DNA from: Antedon mediterranea
Taxonomy: Eukaryota; Echinodermata; Crinoidea; Comatulida; Antedonidae
Assembly: GCF_964355755.1 (NCBI RefSeq)
Contig: NC_092677.1
Span: forward strand, 20,928,101 to 20,992,100
DNA: 64,000 nucleotides
Reading direction: 5' to 3'
The position numbers and the translations under genes are program-made. Within the stretch, counting starts at the first letter, position 1. Each line of letters opens with the position of its first letter. The notes below the pieces were generated by a model. It was not told where the DNA came from and made no database searches. It saw only the letters and a program-made list of their open reading frames with translations. Shown piece after piece: positions 8,393 to 21,618 of the stretch.

Positions 8393-10601
8393 TTCAAATC
8401 GCATTTGGAGACGTTTTAGACCATTTTGTGCATTTCGATGAAACTTGGTTACACGAAAACATCAAAGTGTACAGAATAGCTTCAAATCGCATTAGAAACC
8501 GTTTTAGACCATTTTAAGCATTTCGAAAAAACTTTTTCACACAAAACATCAAAGTGTACAAAATAGCTTCAAATCGCATTTGGAGACGTTTTAGACAATT
8601 TTGTGATTTTCGAAAAAACTTGTTTACATAAAAACACCAAAGTGCTTAGAAAAGCTTCAAATCGCATTTGGAGACGTTTTAAACCATTTTGTTCATTTCG
8701 ATGAAACTTGGTTACACAAAAACATCAAAGAGCACAAAAGTATTTAAAAACGTTTTAGACCATTTTGAGCATTCCGACAAAACTTTTTCACACAAAACAT
8801 CAAAGTGTACAGAATAGCTTTAAATCGCATTTGGAGACGTTTTAGACCATTTTGTAGTTTTCGAAAAAACTTGTTAACATAAAAACACAAAAGAGCTTCA
8901 AATCGCATTTGGAGACGTTTTAGACCCTTTTGTGCATTTCGATGAAACTTGGTTACACAAAAACATCAAAGTGCTTAAAATCACATTAGAAACCGTTTTA
9001 GACCATTTTGAGCATTTCGTTAAAACTTTTCACACAAAAACATCAAAGTCCACAAAATAGCTTAATATCGTATTTAAAAACGTTTTAGACCATTTTGAGC
9101 ATTTCGAAAAAACTTTTCCACACAAAACATCAAAGTTTACAAAATAGCTTCAAATCGCATTTGGAGACGTTTTAGACCATTTTGTGATTTTCGAAAAAAT
9201 TTGTTAACATAAAAACACCAAAGTGCTCAGAATACCTTCAAATCGCATTTGGAGACGTTTTAGACCCTTTTGTGCATTTCGATGAAACTTGGTTACACAA
9301 AAACATCAAAGTGCTTAAAATCACATTAGAAACCGTTTTAGACCATTTTGAGCATTTCGTTAAAATTTTTCACAGAAAAACATCAAAGAGCAAAAAATAG
9401 CTTAATATCGTATTTAAAAACGTTTTAGACCATTTTGAGCATTTCGACAAAACTTTTTCACACAAAACATCAAAGTGTACAGAATAGCTTCAAATCGCAT
9501 TTGGAGACGTTTTAACCCATTTTGAGCATTTCGATAAAATTTTACACACAAAAACATCAAAGTGCACAAAATAGCTTAATATGGTATTTAAAAACGTTTT
9601 AGACCATTTTGAGCATTTCAACAAAACTTTTTCTCGCAAAACATCAAAGTGTACAGAATAGCTTCAAATCGCATTTGGAGACGTTTTAGACCATTTTGTG
9701 CATTTCGATGAAACTTGGTTACACAAAAACATCAAAGTGCTTAAAATCACATTTTGAGCATTTCGTTAAAACTTTTCACACAAAAACATCAAAGTCCACA
9801 AAATAGCTTAATACCGTATTTAAAAACGTTTTAGACCATTTTGAGCATTTCGAAAAAACTTTTCCACACAAAACATCAAAGTTTACAAAATAGCTTCAAA
9901 TCGCATTTGGAGACGTTTTAGACCATTTTGTGATTTTCGAAAAAACTTGTTAACATAAAAACACCAAAGTGCTCAGAATACCTTCAAATCGCATTTGGAG
10001 ACGTTTTAGACCATTTTGTGATTTTCGAAAAAACTTGTTAACATAAAAACACCAAAGTGCTCAGAAAAGCTTCAAATCGCATTTGGAGACGTTTTAAACC
10101 ATTTTGTTCATTTCGATGAAACTTGGTTACACAAAAACATCAAAGAGCACAAAAGTATTTAAAAACGTTTTAGACCATTTTGAGCATTCCGACAAAACTT
10201 TTTCACACAAAACATCAAAGTGTACAGAATAGCTTTAAATCGCATTTGGAGACGTTTTAGACCATTTTGTAGTTTTCGAAAAAACTTGTTAACATAAAAA
10301 CACAAAAGAGCTTCAAATCGCATTTGGAGACGTTTTAGACCCTTTTGTGCATTTCGATGAAACTTGGTTACACAAAAAAATCAAAGTGCTTAAAATCACA
10401 TTAGAAACCGTTTTAGACCATTTTGAGCATTTCGTTAAAACTTTTCACACAAAAACATCAAAGTCCACAAAATAGCTTAATATCGTATTCAAAAACGTTT
10501 TAGACCATTTTGAGCATTTCGAAAAAACTTTTTCACACAAAACATCAAAGTTTACAAAATAGCTTCAAATCGCATTTGGAGACGTTTTAGACCATTTTGT
10601 G
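8393..10601 (+). repeat. 2171-bp higher-order repeat, copy 2
   Basis: It matches copy 1 through 8430/10601, then diverges where tgtgcatttcg (copy 1 side) meets tgtgattttcg. Single differences include catttagag near 6235 versus catttggag near 8406, and an a in place of c in the acacaaaaacatc string near 10379. This block lies inside the later 4308-bp amplification, so the 2171-bp duplication is the older of the two. Confidence 0.87.
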
Positions 10602-10864
10602 ATTTTCGAAAAAACTTGTTAACATAAAAACATCAAAGTGCTTAAAATCACATTTTGAGCATTTCGTTAAAACTTTTCACACAAAAACATCAAAGAGTAA
10701 AAAATAGCTTAATATCGTATTTAAAAACGTTTTAGACCATTTTGAGCATTTCGACAAAATTTTTTCACACAAAACATCAAAGTGTACAGAATAGCTTTAA
10801 ATCGCATTTGGAGACGTTTTAGACCATTTTGTTAATTTCGATGAAACAAAAACACAAAAACATC

Positions 10865-10951
10865 AAATTGCACAAAATGGCTTAATATGATATGGGAAAA
10901 CGTTTTAGACCATTTTGAACATTTCGTTAAAAGTTTTCACACAAAAACATC
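10865..10951 (+). repeat. Divergent monomer K (87 bp, gatatggg block)
   Basis: K starts aaattgcacaaaatggc and has atatgatatgggaaaacg before the core, then gaacatttcgttaaaag. The preceding monomer ends in a rearranged gaaacaaaaacacaaaaac. The block tatggg of K lies at 10891, 15199, 17192, 20631, 21299, 25578, 27067, 30044, 31480, 33501, 34937, 39826, 42812, 45870, 48856, 50292, 52741, 54177, 57313 and 61269. A sister form with ggtatggg (K') lies at 21913, 27680, 40439, 46483, 57926 and 61882. These landmarks gave most of the block offsets. Confidence 0.88.
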
Positions 10952-11947
10952 AAAGTCCACAAAATAGCTTAATATCGTATTTAAAAACGTTTTAGACCAT
11001 TTTGAGCATTTCGAAAAAACTTTTTCCCACAAAACATCAAAGTTTACAAAATAGCTTCAAATCGCATTTGGAGACGTTTTAGACCATTTTGTGATTTTCG
11101 AAAAAACTTGTTAACATAAAAACACCAAAGTGCTCAGAAAAGCTTCAAATCGCATTTGGAGACGTTTTAAACCATTTTGTTCATTTCGATGAAACTTGGT
11201 TACACAAAAACATCAAAGAGCACAAAAGTATTTAAAAACGTTTTAGACCATTTTGAGCATTCCGACAAAACTTTTTCACACAAAACATCAAAGTGTACAG
11301 AATAGCTTTAAATCGCATTTGGAGACGTTTTAACCCATTTTGAGCATTTCGATAAAATTTTACAAACAAAAACATCAAAGTGCACAAAATAGCTTAATAT
11401 GGTATTTAAAAACGTTTTAGACCATTTTGAGCATTTCAACAAAACTTTTTCTCACAAAACATCAAAGTGTACAGAATAGCTTCAAATCGCATTTGGAGAC
11501 GTTTTAGACCATTTTGTGCATTTCGATGAAACTTGGTTACACAAAAACATCAAAGTGCTTAAAATCACATTTTGAGCATTTCGTTAAAACTTTTCACACA
11601 AAAACATCAAAGTCCACAAAATAGCTTATATCGTATTTAAAAACGTTTTAGACCATTTTGAGCATTTCGAAAAAACTTTTCCACACAAAACATCAAAGTT
11701 TACAAAATAGCTTCAAATCGCATTTGGAGACGTTTTAGACCATTTTGTGATTTTCGTAAAAACTTGTTAACATAAAAACACCAAAGTGCTTAGAAAAGCT
11801 TCAAATCGCATTTGGAGACGTTTTAGACCATTTTGTGCATTTCGATGAAACTTGGTTACACAAAAACATCAAAGTGCTTAAAATCACATTTTGAACATTT
11901 CGTTAAAAGTTTTCACACAAAAACATCAAAGAGTAAAAAATAGCTTA

Positions 11948-14900
11948 ATATCGTATTTAAAAACGTTTTAGACCATTTTGAGCATTTCGAAAAAACTTTT
12001 CCACACAAAACATCAAAGTTTACAAAATAGCTTCAAATCGCATTTGGAGACGTTTTAGACCATTTTGTGATTTTCGAAAAAACTTGTTAACATAAAAACA
12101 CCAAAGTGCTCAGAATACCTTCAAATCGCATTTGGAGACGTTTTAGACCATTTTGTGATTTTCGAAAAAACTTGTTAACATAAAAACACCAAAGTGCTCA
12201 GAAAAGCTTCAAATCGCATTTGGAGACGTTTTAAACCATTTTGTTCATTTCGATGAAACTTGGTTACACAAAAACATCAAAGAGCACAAAAGTATTTAGA
12301 AACGTTTTAGACCATTTTGAGCATTCCGACAAAACTTTTTCACACAAAACATCAAAGTGTACAGAATAGCTTTAAATCGCATTTGGAGACGTTTTAGACC
12401 ATTTTGTAGTTTTCGAAAAAACTTGTTAACATAAAAACACAAAAGAGCTTCAAATCGCATTTGGAGACGTTTTAGACCCTTTTGTGCATTTCGATGAAAC
12501 TTGGTTACACAAAAACATCAAAGTGCTTAAAATCACATTAGAAACCGTTTTAGACCATTTTGAGCATTTCGTTAAAACTTTTCACACAAAAACATCAAAG
12601 TCCACAAAATAGCTTAATATCGTATTCAAAAACGTTTTAGACCATTTTGAGCATTTCGAAAAAACTTTTTCACACAAAACATCAAAGTTTACAAAATAGC
12701 TTCAAATCGCATTTGGAGACGTTTTAGACCATTTTGTGCATTTCGATGAAACTTGGTTACACGAAAACATCAAAGTGTACAGAATAGCTTCAAATCGCAT
12801 TAGAAACCGTTTTAGACCATTTTAAGCATTTCGAAAAAACTTTTTCACACAAAACATCAAAGTGTACAAAATAGCTTCAAATCGCATTTGGAGACGTTTT
12901 AGACAATTTTGTGATTTTCGAAAAAACTTGTTTACATAAAAACACCAAAGTGCTTAGAAAAGCTTCAAATCGCATTTGGAGACGTTTTAAACCATTTTGT
13001 TCATTTCGATGAAACTTGGTTACACAAAAACATCAAAGAGCACAAAAGTATTTAAAAACGTTTTAGACCATTTTGAGCATTCCGACAAAACTTTTTCACA
13101 CAAAACATCAAAGTGTACAGAATAGCTTTAAATCGCATTTGGAGACGTTTTAGACCATTTTGTAGTTTTCGAAAAAACTTGTTAACATAAAAACACAAAA
13201 GAGCTTCAAATCGCATTTGGAGACGTTTTAGACCCTTTTGTGCATTTCGATGAAACTTGGTTACACAAAAACATCAAAGTGCTTAAAATCACATTAGAAA
13301 CCGTTTTAGACCATTTTGAGCATTTCGTTAAAACTTTTCACACAAAAACATCAAAGTCCACAAAATAGCTTAATATCGTATTTAAAAACGTTTTAGACCA
13401 TTTTGAGCATTTCGAAAAAACTTTTCCACACAAAACATCAAAGTTTACAAAATAGCTTCAAATCGCATTTGGAGACGTTTTAGACCATTTTGTGATTTTC
13501 GAAAAAATTTGTTAACATAAAAACACCAAAGTGCTCAGAATACCTTCAAATCGCATTTGGAGACGTTTTAGACCCTTTTGTGCATTTCGATGAAACTTGG
13601 TTACACAAAAACATCAAAGTGCTTAAAATCACATTAGAAACCGTTTTAGACCATTTTGAGCATTTCGTTAAAATTTTTCACAGAAAAACATCAAAGAGCA
13701 AAAAATAGCTTAATATCGTATTTAAAAACGTTTTAGACCATTTTGAGCATTTCGACAAAACTTTTTCACACAAAACATCAAAGTGTACAGAATAGCTTCA
13801 AATCGCATTTGGAGACGTTTTAACCCATTTTGAGCATTTCGATAAAATTTTACACACAAAAACATCAAAGTGCACAAAATAGCTTAATATGGTATTTAAA
13901 AACGTTTTAGACCATTTTGAGCATTTCAACAAAACTTTTTCTCGCAAAACATCAAAGTGTACAGAATAGCTTCAAATCGCATTTGGAGACGTTTTAGACC
14001 ATTTTGTGCATTTCGATGAAACTTGGTTACACAAAAACATCAAAGTGCTTAAAATCACATTTTGAGCATTTCGTTAAAACTTTTCACACAAAAACATCAA
14101 AGTCCACAAAATAGCTTAATACCGTATTTAAAAACGTTTTAGACCATTTTGAGCATTTCGAAAAAACTTTTCCACACAAAACATCAAAGTTTACAAAATA
14201 GCTTCAAATCGCATTTGGAGACGTTTTAGACCATTTTGTGATTTTCGAAAAAACTTGTTAACATAAAAACACCAAAGTGCTCAGAATACCTTCAAATCGC
14301 ATTTGGAGACGTTTTAGACCATTTTGTGATTTTCGAAAAAACTTGTTAACATAAAAACACCAAAGTGCTCAGAAAAGCTTCAAATCGCATTTGGAGACGT
14401 TTTAAACCATTTTGTTCATTTCGATGAAACTTGGTTACACAAAAACATCAAAGAGCACAAAAGTATTTAAAAACGTTTTAGACCATTTTGAGCATTCCGA
14501 CAAAACTTTTTCACACAAAACATCAAAGTGTACAGAATAGCTTTAAATCGCATTTGGAGACGTTTTAGACCATTTTGTAGTTTTCGAAAAAACTTGTTAA
14601 CATAAAAACACAAAAGAGCTTCAAATCGCATTTGGAGACGTTTTAGACCCTTTTGTGCATTTCGATGAAACTTGGTTACACAAAAACATCAAAGTGCTTA
14701 AAATCACATTAGAAACCGTTTTAGACCATTTTGAGCATTTCGTTAAAACTTTTCACACAAAAACATCAAAGTCCACAAAATAGCTTAATATCGTATTCAA
14801 AAACGTTTTAGACCATTTTGAGCATTTCGAAAAAACTTTTTCACACAAAACATCAAAGTTTACAAAATAGCTTCAAATCGCATTTGGAGACGTTTTAGAC

Positions 14901-16255
14901 CATTTTGTGATTTTCGAAAAAACTTGTTAACATAAAAACATCAAAGTGCTTAAAATCACATTTTGAGCATTTCGTTAAAACTTTTCACACAAAAACATCA
15001 AAGAGTAAAAAATAGCTTAATATCGTATTTAAAAACGTTTTAGACCATTTTGAGCATTTCGACAAAATTTTTTCACACAAAACATCAAAGTGTACAGAAT
15101 AGCTTTAAATCGCATTTGGAGACGTTTTAGACCATTTTGTTAATTTCGATGAAACAAAAACACAAAAACATCAAATTGCACAAAATGGCTTAATATGATA
15201 TGGGAAAACGTTTTAGACCATTTTGAACATTTCGTTAAAAGTTTTCACACAAAAACATCAAAGTCCACAAAATAGCTTAATATCGTATTTAAAAACGTTT
15301 TAGACCATTTTGAGCATTTCGAAAAAACTTTTTCCCACAAAACATCAAAGTTTACAAAATAGCTTCAAATCGCATTTGGAGACGTTTTAGACCATTTTGT
15401 GATTTTCGAAAAAACTTGTTAACATAAAAACACCAAAGTGCTCAGAAAAGCTTCAAATCGCATTTGGAGACGTTTTAAACCATTTTGTTCATTTCGATGA
15501 AACTTGGTTACACAAAAACATCAAAGAGCACAAAAGTATTTAAAAACGTTTTAGACCATTTTGAGCATTCCGACAAAACTTTTTCACACAAAACATCAAA
15601 GTGTACAGAATAGCTTTAAATCGCATTTGGAGACGTTTTAACCCATTTTGAGCATTTCGATAAAATTTTACAAACAAAAACATCAAAGTGCACAAAATAG
15701 CTTAATATGGTATTTAAAAACGTTTTAGACCATTTTGAGCATTTCAACAAAACTTTTTCTCACAAAACATCAAAGTGTACAGAATAGCTTCAAATCGCAT
15801 TTGGAGACGTTTTAGACCATTTTGTGCATTTCGATGAAACTTGGTTACACAAAAACATCAAAGTGCTTAAAATCACATTTTGAGCATTTCGTTAAAACTT
15901 TTCACACAAAAACATCAAAGTCCACAAAATAGCTTATATCGTATTTAAAAACGTTTTAGACCATTTTGAGCATTTCGAAAAAACTTTTCCACACAAAACA
16001 TCAAAGTTTACAAAATAGCTTCAAATCGCATTTGGAGACGTTTTAGACCATTTTGTGATTTTCGTAAAAACTTGTTAACATAAAAACACCAAAGTGCTTA
16101 GAAAAGCTTCAAATCGCATTTGGAGACGTTTTAGACCATTTTGTGCATTTCGATGAAACTTGGTTACACAAAAACATCAAAGTGCTTAAAATCACATTTT
16201 GAACATTTCGTTAAAAGTTTTCACACAAAAACATCAAAGAGTAAAAAATAGCTTA
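11948..16255 (+). repeat. 4308-bp higher-order repeat, copy 2
   Basis: Nearly base-identical to copy 1 in the lines I compared. The few differences include an a in place of c near 10379 in copy 1 that is absent here. The unit contains monomers N, K, J, L and runs of E. Near-identity over more than 4 kb means the duplication is young relative to divergence among monomers. Confidence 0.9.
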
Positions 16256-17046
16256 ATATCGTATTTAAAAACGTTTTAGACCATTTTGAGCATTTCGAAA
16301 AAACTTTTCCACACAAAACATCAAAGTTTACAAAATAGCTTCAAATCGCATTTGGAGACGTTTTAGACCATTTTGTGATTTTCGAAAAAACTTGTTAACA
16401 TAAAAACACCAAAGTGCTCAGAATACCTTCAAATCGCATTTGGAGACGTTTTAGACCATTTTGTGATTTTCGAAAAAACTTGTTAACATAAAAACACCAA
16501 AGTGCTCAGAAAAGCTTCAAATCGCATTTGGAGACGTTTTAAACCATTTTGTTCATTTCGATGAAACTTGGTTACACAAAAACATCAAAGAGCACAAAAG
16601 TATTTAAAAACGTTTTAGACCATTTTGAGCATTCCGACAAAACTTTTTCACACAAAACTTCAAAGTGTACAGAATAGCTTTAAATCGCATTTGGAGACGT
16701 TTTAGACCATTTTGTAGTTTTCGAAAAAACTTGTTAACATAAAAACACAAAAGAGCTTCAAATCGCATTTGGAGACGTTTTAGACCCTTTTGTGCATTTC
16801 GATGAAACTTGGTTACACAAAAACATCAAAGTGCTTAAAATCACATTAGAAACCGTTTTAGACCATTTTGAGCATTTCGTTAAAACTTTTCACACAAAAA
16901 CATCAAAGTCCACAAAATAGCTTAATATCGTATTTAAAAACGTTTTAGACAATTTTGAGCATTTCGAAAAAACTTTTTCACACAAAACATCAAAGTTTAC
17001 AAAATAGCTTCAAATCGCATTTGGAGACGTTTTAGACCATTTTGTG
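16256..17046 (+). repeat. 4308-bp higher-order repeat, partial copy 3
   Basis: About 790 bp match the start of copies 1 and 2 and end at 17046, where tgtgattttcg replaces tgtgcatttcg of 12739. It carries private changes: acttcaaagtg near 16658 and ttttagacaattttg near 16948. Copy 2 carries tatttagaaacg near 12298, where the others have tatttaaaaacg. Confidence 0.86.
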
Positions 17047-18450
17047 ATTTTCGAAAAAACTTGTTAACATAAAAACACCAAAGTGCTCAGAATACCTTCA
17101 AATCGCATTTTGAGACGTTTTAGACCATTTTGTTCATTTCGATGAAACAAAAACACAAAAACATCAAATTGCACAAAATGGCTTAATATGATATGGGAAA
17201 ACGTTTTAGACCATTTTGAACATTTCGTTAAAAGTTTTCACACAAAAACATCAAAGTCCACAAAATAGCTTAATATCGTATTTAAAAACGTTTTAGACCA
17301 TTTTGAGCATTTCGAAAAAACTTTTCCACACAAAACATCAAAGTTTACAAAAGAGCTTCAAATCGCATTTGGAGACGTTTTAGACCATTTTGTGATTTTC
17401 GAAAAAACTTGTTAACATAAAAACACAAAAGTGCTCAGAATACCTTCAAATCGCATTTGGAGACGTTTTAGACCATTTTGTGATTTTCGAAAAAACTTGT
17501 TTACATAAAAACACCAAAGTGCTTAGAAAAGCTTCAAATCGCATTTGGAGACGTTTTAAACCATTTTGTTCATTTCGATGAAACTTGGTTACACAAAAAC
17601 ATCAAAGAGCACAAAACTATTTAAAAACGTTTTAGACCATTTTGTGCATTCCGACAAAACTTTTTCACACAAAACATCAAAGTGTACAGAATAGCTTTAA
17701 ATCGCATTTGGAGACGTTTTAGACCATTTTGTAGTTTTCGAAAAAACTTGTTAACATAAAAACACCAAAGAGCTTCAAATCGCATTTGGAGACGTTTTAG
17801 ACCCTTTTGTGCATTTCGATGAAACTTGGTTACACAAAAACATCAAAGTGCTTAAAATCACATTAGAAACCGTTTTAGACCATTTTGAGCATTTCGTTAA
17901 AACTTTTCACACAAAAACATCAAAGTCCACAAAATAGCTTAATATCGTATTTAAAAACGTTTTAGACCATTTTGAGCATTTCGAAAAAACTTTTTCACAC
18001 AAAACATCAAAGTTTACAAAATAGCTTCAAATCGCATTTGGAGACGTTTTAGACCATTTTGTGATTTTCGAAAAAACTTGTTAACATAAAAACACCAAAG
18101 TGCTCAGAATACCTTCAAATCGCATTTTGAGACGTTTTAGACCATTTTGTGATTTTCGAAAAAACAACATAAAAACACCAAAGTGCTCAGAATACCTTCA
18201 AATCGCATTTGGAGACGTTTTAGACCATTTTGTGATTTTCGAAAAAACTTGTTAACATAAAAACACCAAAGTGCTCAGAATACCTTCAAATCGTATTTTG
18301 AGACGTTTTAGACAATTTTGTGATTTTCGAAAAAACTTGTTAACATAAAAACACCAAAGTGCTTAGAAAAGCTTCAAATCGCATTTGGAGGCGTTTTAGA
18401 CCATTTTGTGCATTTCGATGAAACTTGGTTACACAAAAACATCAAAGTGT
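17047..18450 (+). repeat. Mosaic satellite stretch with K, N and E monomers
   Basis: No full higher-order unit from the left continues here. K (tatggg at 17192) is preceded by an E-like monomer rather than the usual gtgtacagaatagcttt monomer. An N monomer near 17607 has the private forms aaactattt and gtgcattccg. From about 18020 onward the order matches the block near 28680 at an offset of 10655 bp, including the 5-bp deletion monomer at 18162. Nothing other than satellite is present. Confidence 0.82.
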
Positions 18451-20210
18451 ACAGAATAGCTTCAAATCGCATTAGAAACCGTTTTAGACCATTTTGAGCA
18501 TTTCGAAAAAACTTTTTCACACCAAACATCAAAGTGTACAAAATAGCTTCAAATCGCATTTGGAGACGTTTTAGACAATTTTGTGATTTTCGAAAAAACT
18601 TGTTTACATAAAAACACGAAAGTGCTAAGAATAGCTTCCAATCGCATTTGGAGACGTTTTAGACCCTTTTGTGCATTTCGATGAAACTTGGTTACACAAA
18701 AACATCAAAGTGCTTAAAATCACATTAGAAACCGTTTTAGACCATTTTGAGCATTTCGTTAAAATTTTTCACAGAAAAACATCAAAGAGCCAAAAATAGC
18801 TTAATATCGTATTTAAAAACGTTTTAGACCATTTTGAGCATTTCGACAAAACTTTTTCACACAAAATATCAAAGTGTACAGAATAGCTTCAAATCGCATT
18901 TGGAGACGTTTTAACCCATTTTGAGCATTTCGATAAAATTTTACACACAAAAACATCAAAGTGCACAAAATAGCTTAATATGGTATTTAAAAACGTTTTA
19001 GACCATTTTGAGCAATTCAACAAAACTTTTTCTCACAAAACATCAAAGTGTACAGAATAGCTTCAAATCGCATTTGGAGACGTTTTAGACCATTTTGTGC
19101 ATTTCGATGAAACTTGGTTACACAAAAACATCAAAGTGCTTAAAATCACATTTTGAGCATTTCGTTAAAACTTTTCACACAAAAACATCAAAGTCCACAA
19201 AATAGCTTAATATCGTATTTAAAAACGTTTTAGACCATTTTGAGCATTTCGAAAAAACTTTTCCACACAAAACATCAAAGTTTACAAAATAGCTTCAAAT
19301 CGCATTTGGAGACGTTTTAGACCATTTTGTGATTTTCGAAAAAACTTGTTAACATAAAAACACCAAAGTGCTCAGAATACCTTCAAATCGCATTTGGAGA
19401 CGTTTTAGACCCTTTTGTGCATTTCGATGAAACTTGGTTACACAAAAACATCAAAGTGCTTAAAATCACATTAGAAACCGTTTTAGACCATTTTGAGCAT
19501 TTCGTTAAAATTTGTCACAGAAAAACATCAAAGAGCAAAAAATATCTTAATATCGTATTTAAAAACGTTTTAGACCATTTTGAGCATTTCGACAAAACTT
19601 TTTCACACAAAACATCAAAGTGTACAAAATAGCTTCAAATCGCATTTGGAGACGTTTTAACCCATTTTGAGCATTTCGATAAAATTTTACACACAAAAAC
19701 ATCAAAGTGCACAAAATAGCTTAATATGGTATTTAAAAACGTTTTAGACCATTTTGAGCATTTCAACAAAACTTTTTCTCACAAAACATCAAAGTGTACA
19801 GAATAGCTTCAAATCGCATTTGGAGACGTTTTAGACTTTTTTGTGCATTTCGATGAAACTTGGTTACACAAAAACATCAAAGTGCTTAAAATCACATTTT
19901 GAGCATTTCGTTAAAACTTTTCACACAAAAACATCAAAGTCCACAAAATAGCTTAATATCGTATTTAAAAACGTTTTAGACCATTTTGAGCATTTCGAAA
20001 AAACTTTTCCACACAAAACATCAAAGTTTACAAAATAGCTTCAAATCGCATTTGGAGACGTTTTAGACCATTTTGTGATTTTCGAAAAAACTTGATAACA
20101 TAAAAACACCAAAGTTCTCAGAATACCTTCAAATCGTGTTTTGAGACGTTTTAGACCATTTTGTGATTTTCGAAAAAACTTGTTAACATAAAAACACCAA
20201 AGTGCTCAGA
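18451..20210 (+). repeat. 1811-type block, homologous to 23.4-25.2 kb
   Basis: The order H-I-J-G-L-A-B-C-D-E-F'-J-G-L-A-B-C-D-E matches the second part of the 1811-bp unit. It also matches 23411-25170 at an offset of 4960 bp (agtgctaaga at 18621 and 23581). Private substitutions are numerous: caccaaacatc near 18523, aacacgaaag near 18616, gagccaaaaatagc near 18789, gagcaattcaac near 19013, and tagacttttttg near 19834. This looks like an older copy than its partners. Confidence 0.83.
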
Positions 20211-20878
20211 ATACCTTCACATCGCATTTTGAGACGTTTTAGACCATTTTGTGATTTTCGAAAAAACTTGTTAACATAAAAACACCAAAGTGCTTAGAAA
20301 AGCTTGAAATCGCATTTGGAGACGTTTTAGACCATTTTGTGCATTTCGATGAAACTTGGTTACACAAAAACATCAAAGTGCTTAAAATCACATTTTGAGC
20401 ATTTCGTTAAAACTTTTCAGACAAAAACATCAAAGAGTAAAAAATAGCTTAATATCGTATTTAAAAACGTTTTAGACCATTTTGAGCATTTCGACAAAAT
20501 TTTTTCACACAAAACATCAAAGTGTACAGAATAGCTTTAAATCGCATTTGGAGACGTTTTAGACCATTTTGTTCATTTCGATGAAACAAAAACACAAAAA
20601 CATCAAATTGCACAAAATGGCTTAATATGATATGGGAAAACGTTTTAGACCATTTTGAACATTTCGTTAAAAGTTTTCACACAAAAACATCAAAGTCCAC
20701 AAAATAGCTTAATATCGTATTTAAAAACGTTTTAGACCATTTTGAGCATTTCGAAAAAACTTTTTCACACAAAACATCAAAGTTTACAAAATAGCTTCAA
20801 ATCGCATTTGGAGACGTTATAGACCATTTTGTGATTTTCGAAAAAACTTCTTAACATAAAAACACCAAAGTGCTCAGA
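20211..20878 (+). repeat. 668-bp tandem duplication, copy 1
   Basis: The string aacaccaaagtgcttagaaa occurs at 20281 and 20949, and tatggg of K at 20631 and 21299, both 668 bp apart. The unit runs through E, B, C, G, a gtgtacagaatagcttt monomer, K, D and E. Copy 1 has cacatcgcatttt, private gacgttatagacc near 20818 and cttcttaac near 20849. Confidence 0.87.
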
Positions 20879-21618
20879 ATACCTTCAAATCGCATTTTGA
20901 GACGTTTTAGACCATTTTGTGATTTTCGAAAAAACTTGTTAACATAAAAACACCAAAGTGCTTAGAAAAGCTTGAAATCGCATTTGGAGACGTTTTAGAC
21001 CATTTTGTGCATTTCGATGAAACTTGGTTACACAAAAACATCAAAGTGCTTAAAATCACATTTTGAGCATTTCGTTAAAACTTTTCACACAAAAACATCA
21101 AAGAGTAAAAAATAGCTTAATATCGTATTTAAAAACGTTTTAGACCATTTTGAGCATTTCGACAAAATTTTTTCACACAAAACATCAAAGTGTACAGAAT
21201 AGCTTTAAATCGCATTTGGAGACGTTTTAGACCATTTTGTTCATTTCGATGAAACAAAAACACAAAAACATCAAATTGCACAAAATGGCTTAATATGATA
21301 TGGGAAAACGTTTTAGACCATTTTGAACATTTCGTTAAAAGTTTTCACAAAAAAACATCAAAGTCCACAAAATAGCTTAATATCGTATTTAAAAACGTTT
21401 TAGACAATTTTGAGCATTTCGAAAAAACTTTTTCACACAAAACATCAAAGTTTACAAAATAGCTTCAAATCGCATTTGGAGACGTTTTAGACCATTTTGT
21501 GATTTTCGAAAAAACTTGTTAACATAAAAACACCAAAGTGCTCAGAATACCTTCAAATCGCATTTTGAGACGTTTTAGACCATTTTGTGATTTTCGAAAA
21601 AACTTGTTAACATAAAAA
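20879..21618 (+). repeat. 668-bp tandem duplication, copy 2 and overlap
   Basis: The second copy matches copy 1 until about 21618, where gtgctcag replaces gtgcttag. Differences include cacaaaaaaacatc near 21347 (cacacaaaaacatc in copy 1) and ttttagacaattttg near 21407. The cacaaaaaaacatc form is shared with 25627, 27116, 39874, 45918, 57361 and 61317. Copy 2 rather than copy 1 therefore resembles the lineage amplified later. Confidence 0.85.

Larger units (their letters stand above)
7640..11947 (+). repeat. 4308-bp higher-order repeat, copy 1
   Basis: Landmarks repeat at exactly 4308 bp: N monomers at 7974, 8730, 10145 and 11218 recur at 12282, 13038, 14453 and 15526; K at 10891 recurs at 15199; the variant ttttcgtaaaaac at 11755 recurs at 16063; ttacacgaaaac at 8452 recurs at 12760. 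The left boundary is near 7633-7644, where taccgtattt stops matching tatcgtattt at +4308. It overlaps the 2171-bp pair, which is nested within it. Confidence 0.9.

Noticed and set aside
10840-10865. A-rich gaaacaaaaacacaaaaac string as a poly-A tail of a retroelement
   Set aside because: It replaces ttggttacac of a normal type 2 monomer, has no flanking target-site duplication and recurs at every K monomer as part of the array.
20581-20720. K monomer as a foreign insertion
   Set aside because: Despite the unusual gatatggg block it keeps the cgttttagaccattttg core, the 87-bp length and the catc end, so it is a divergent family member.
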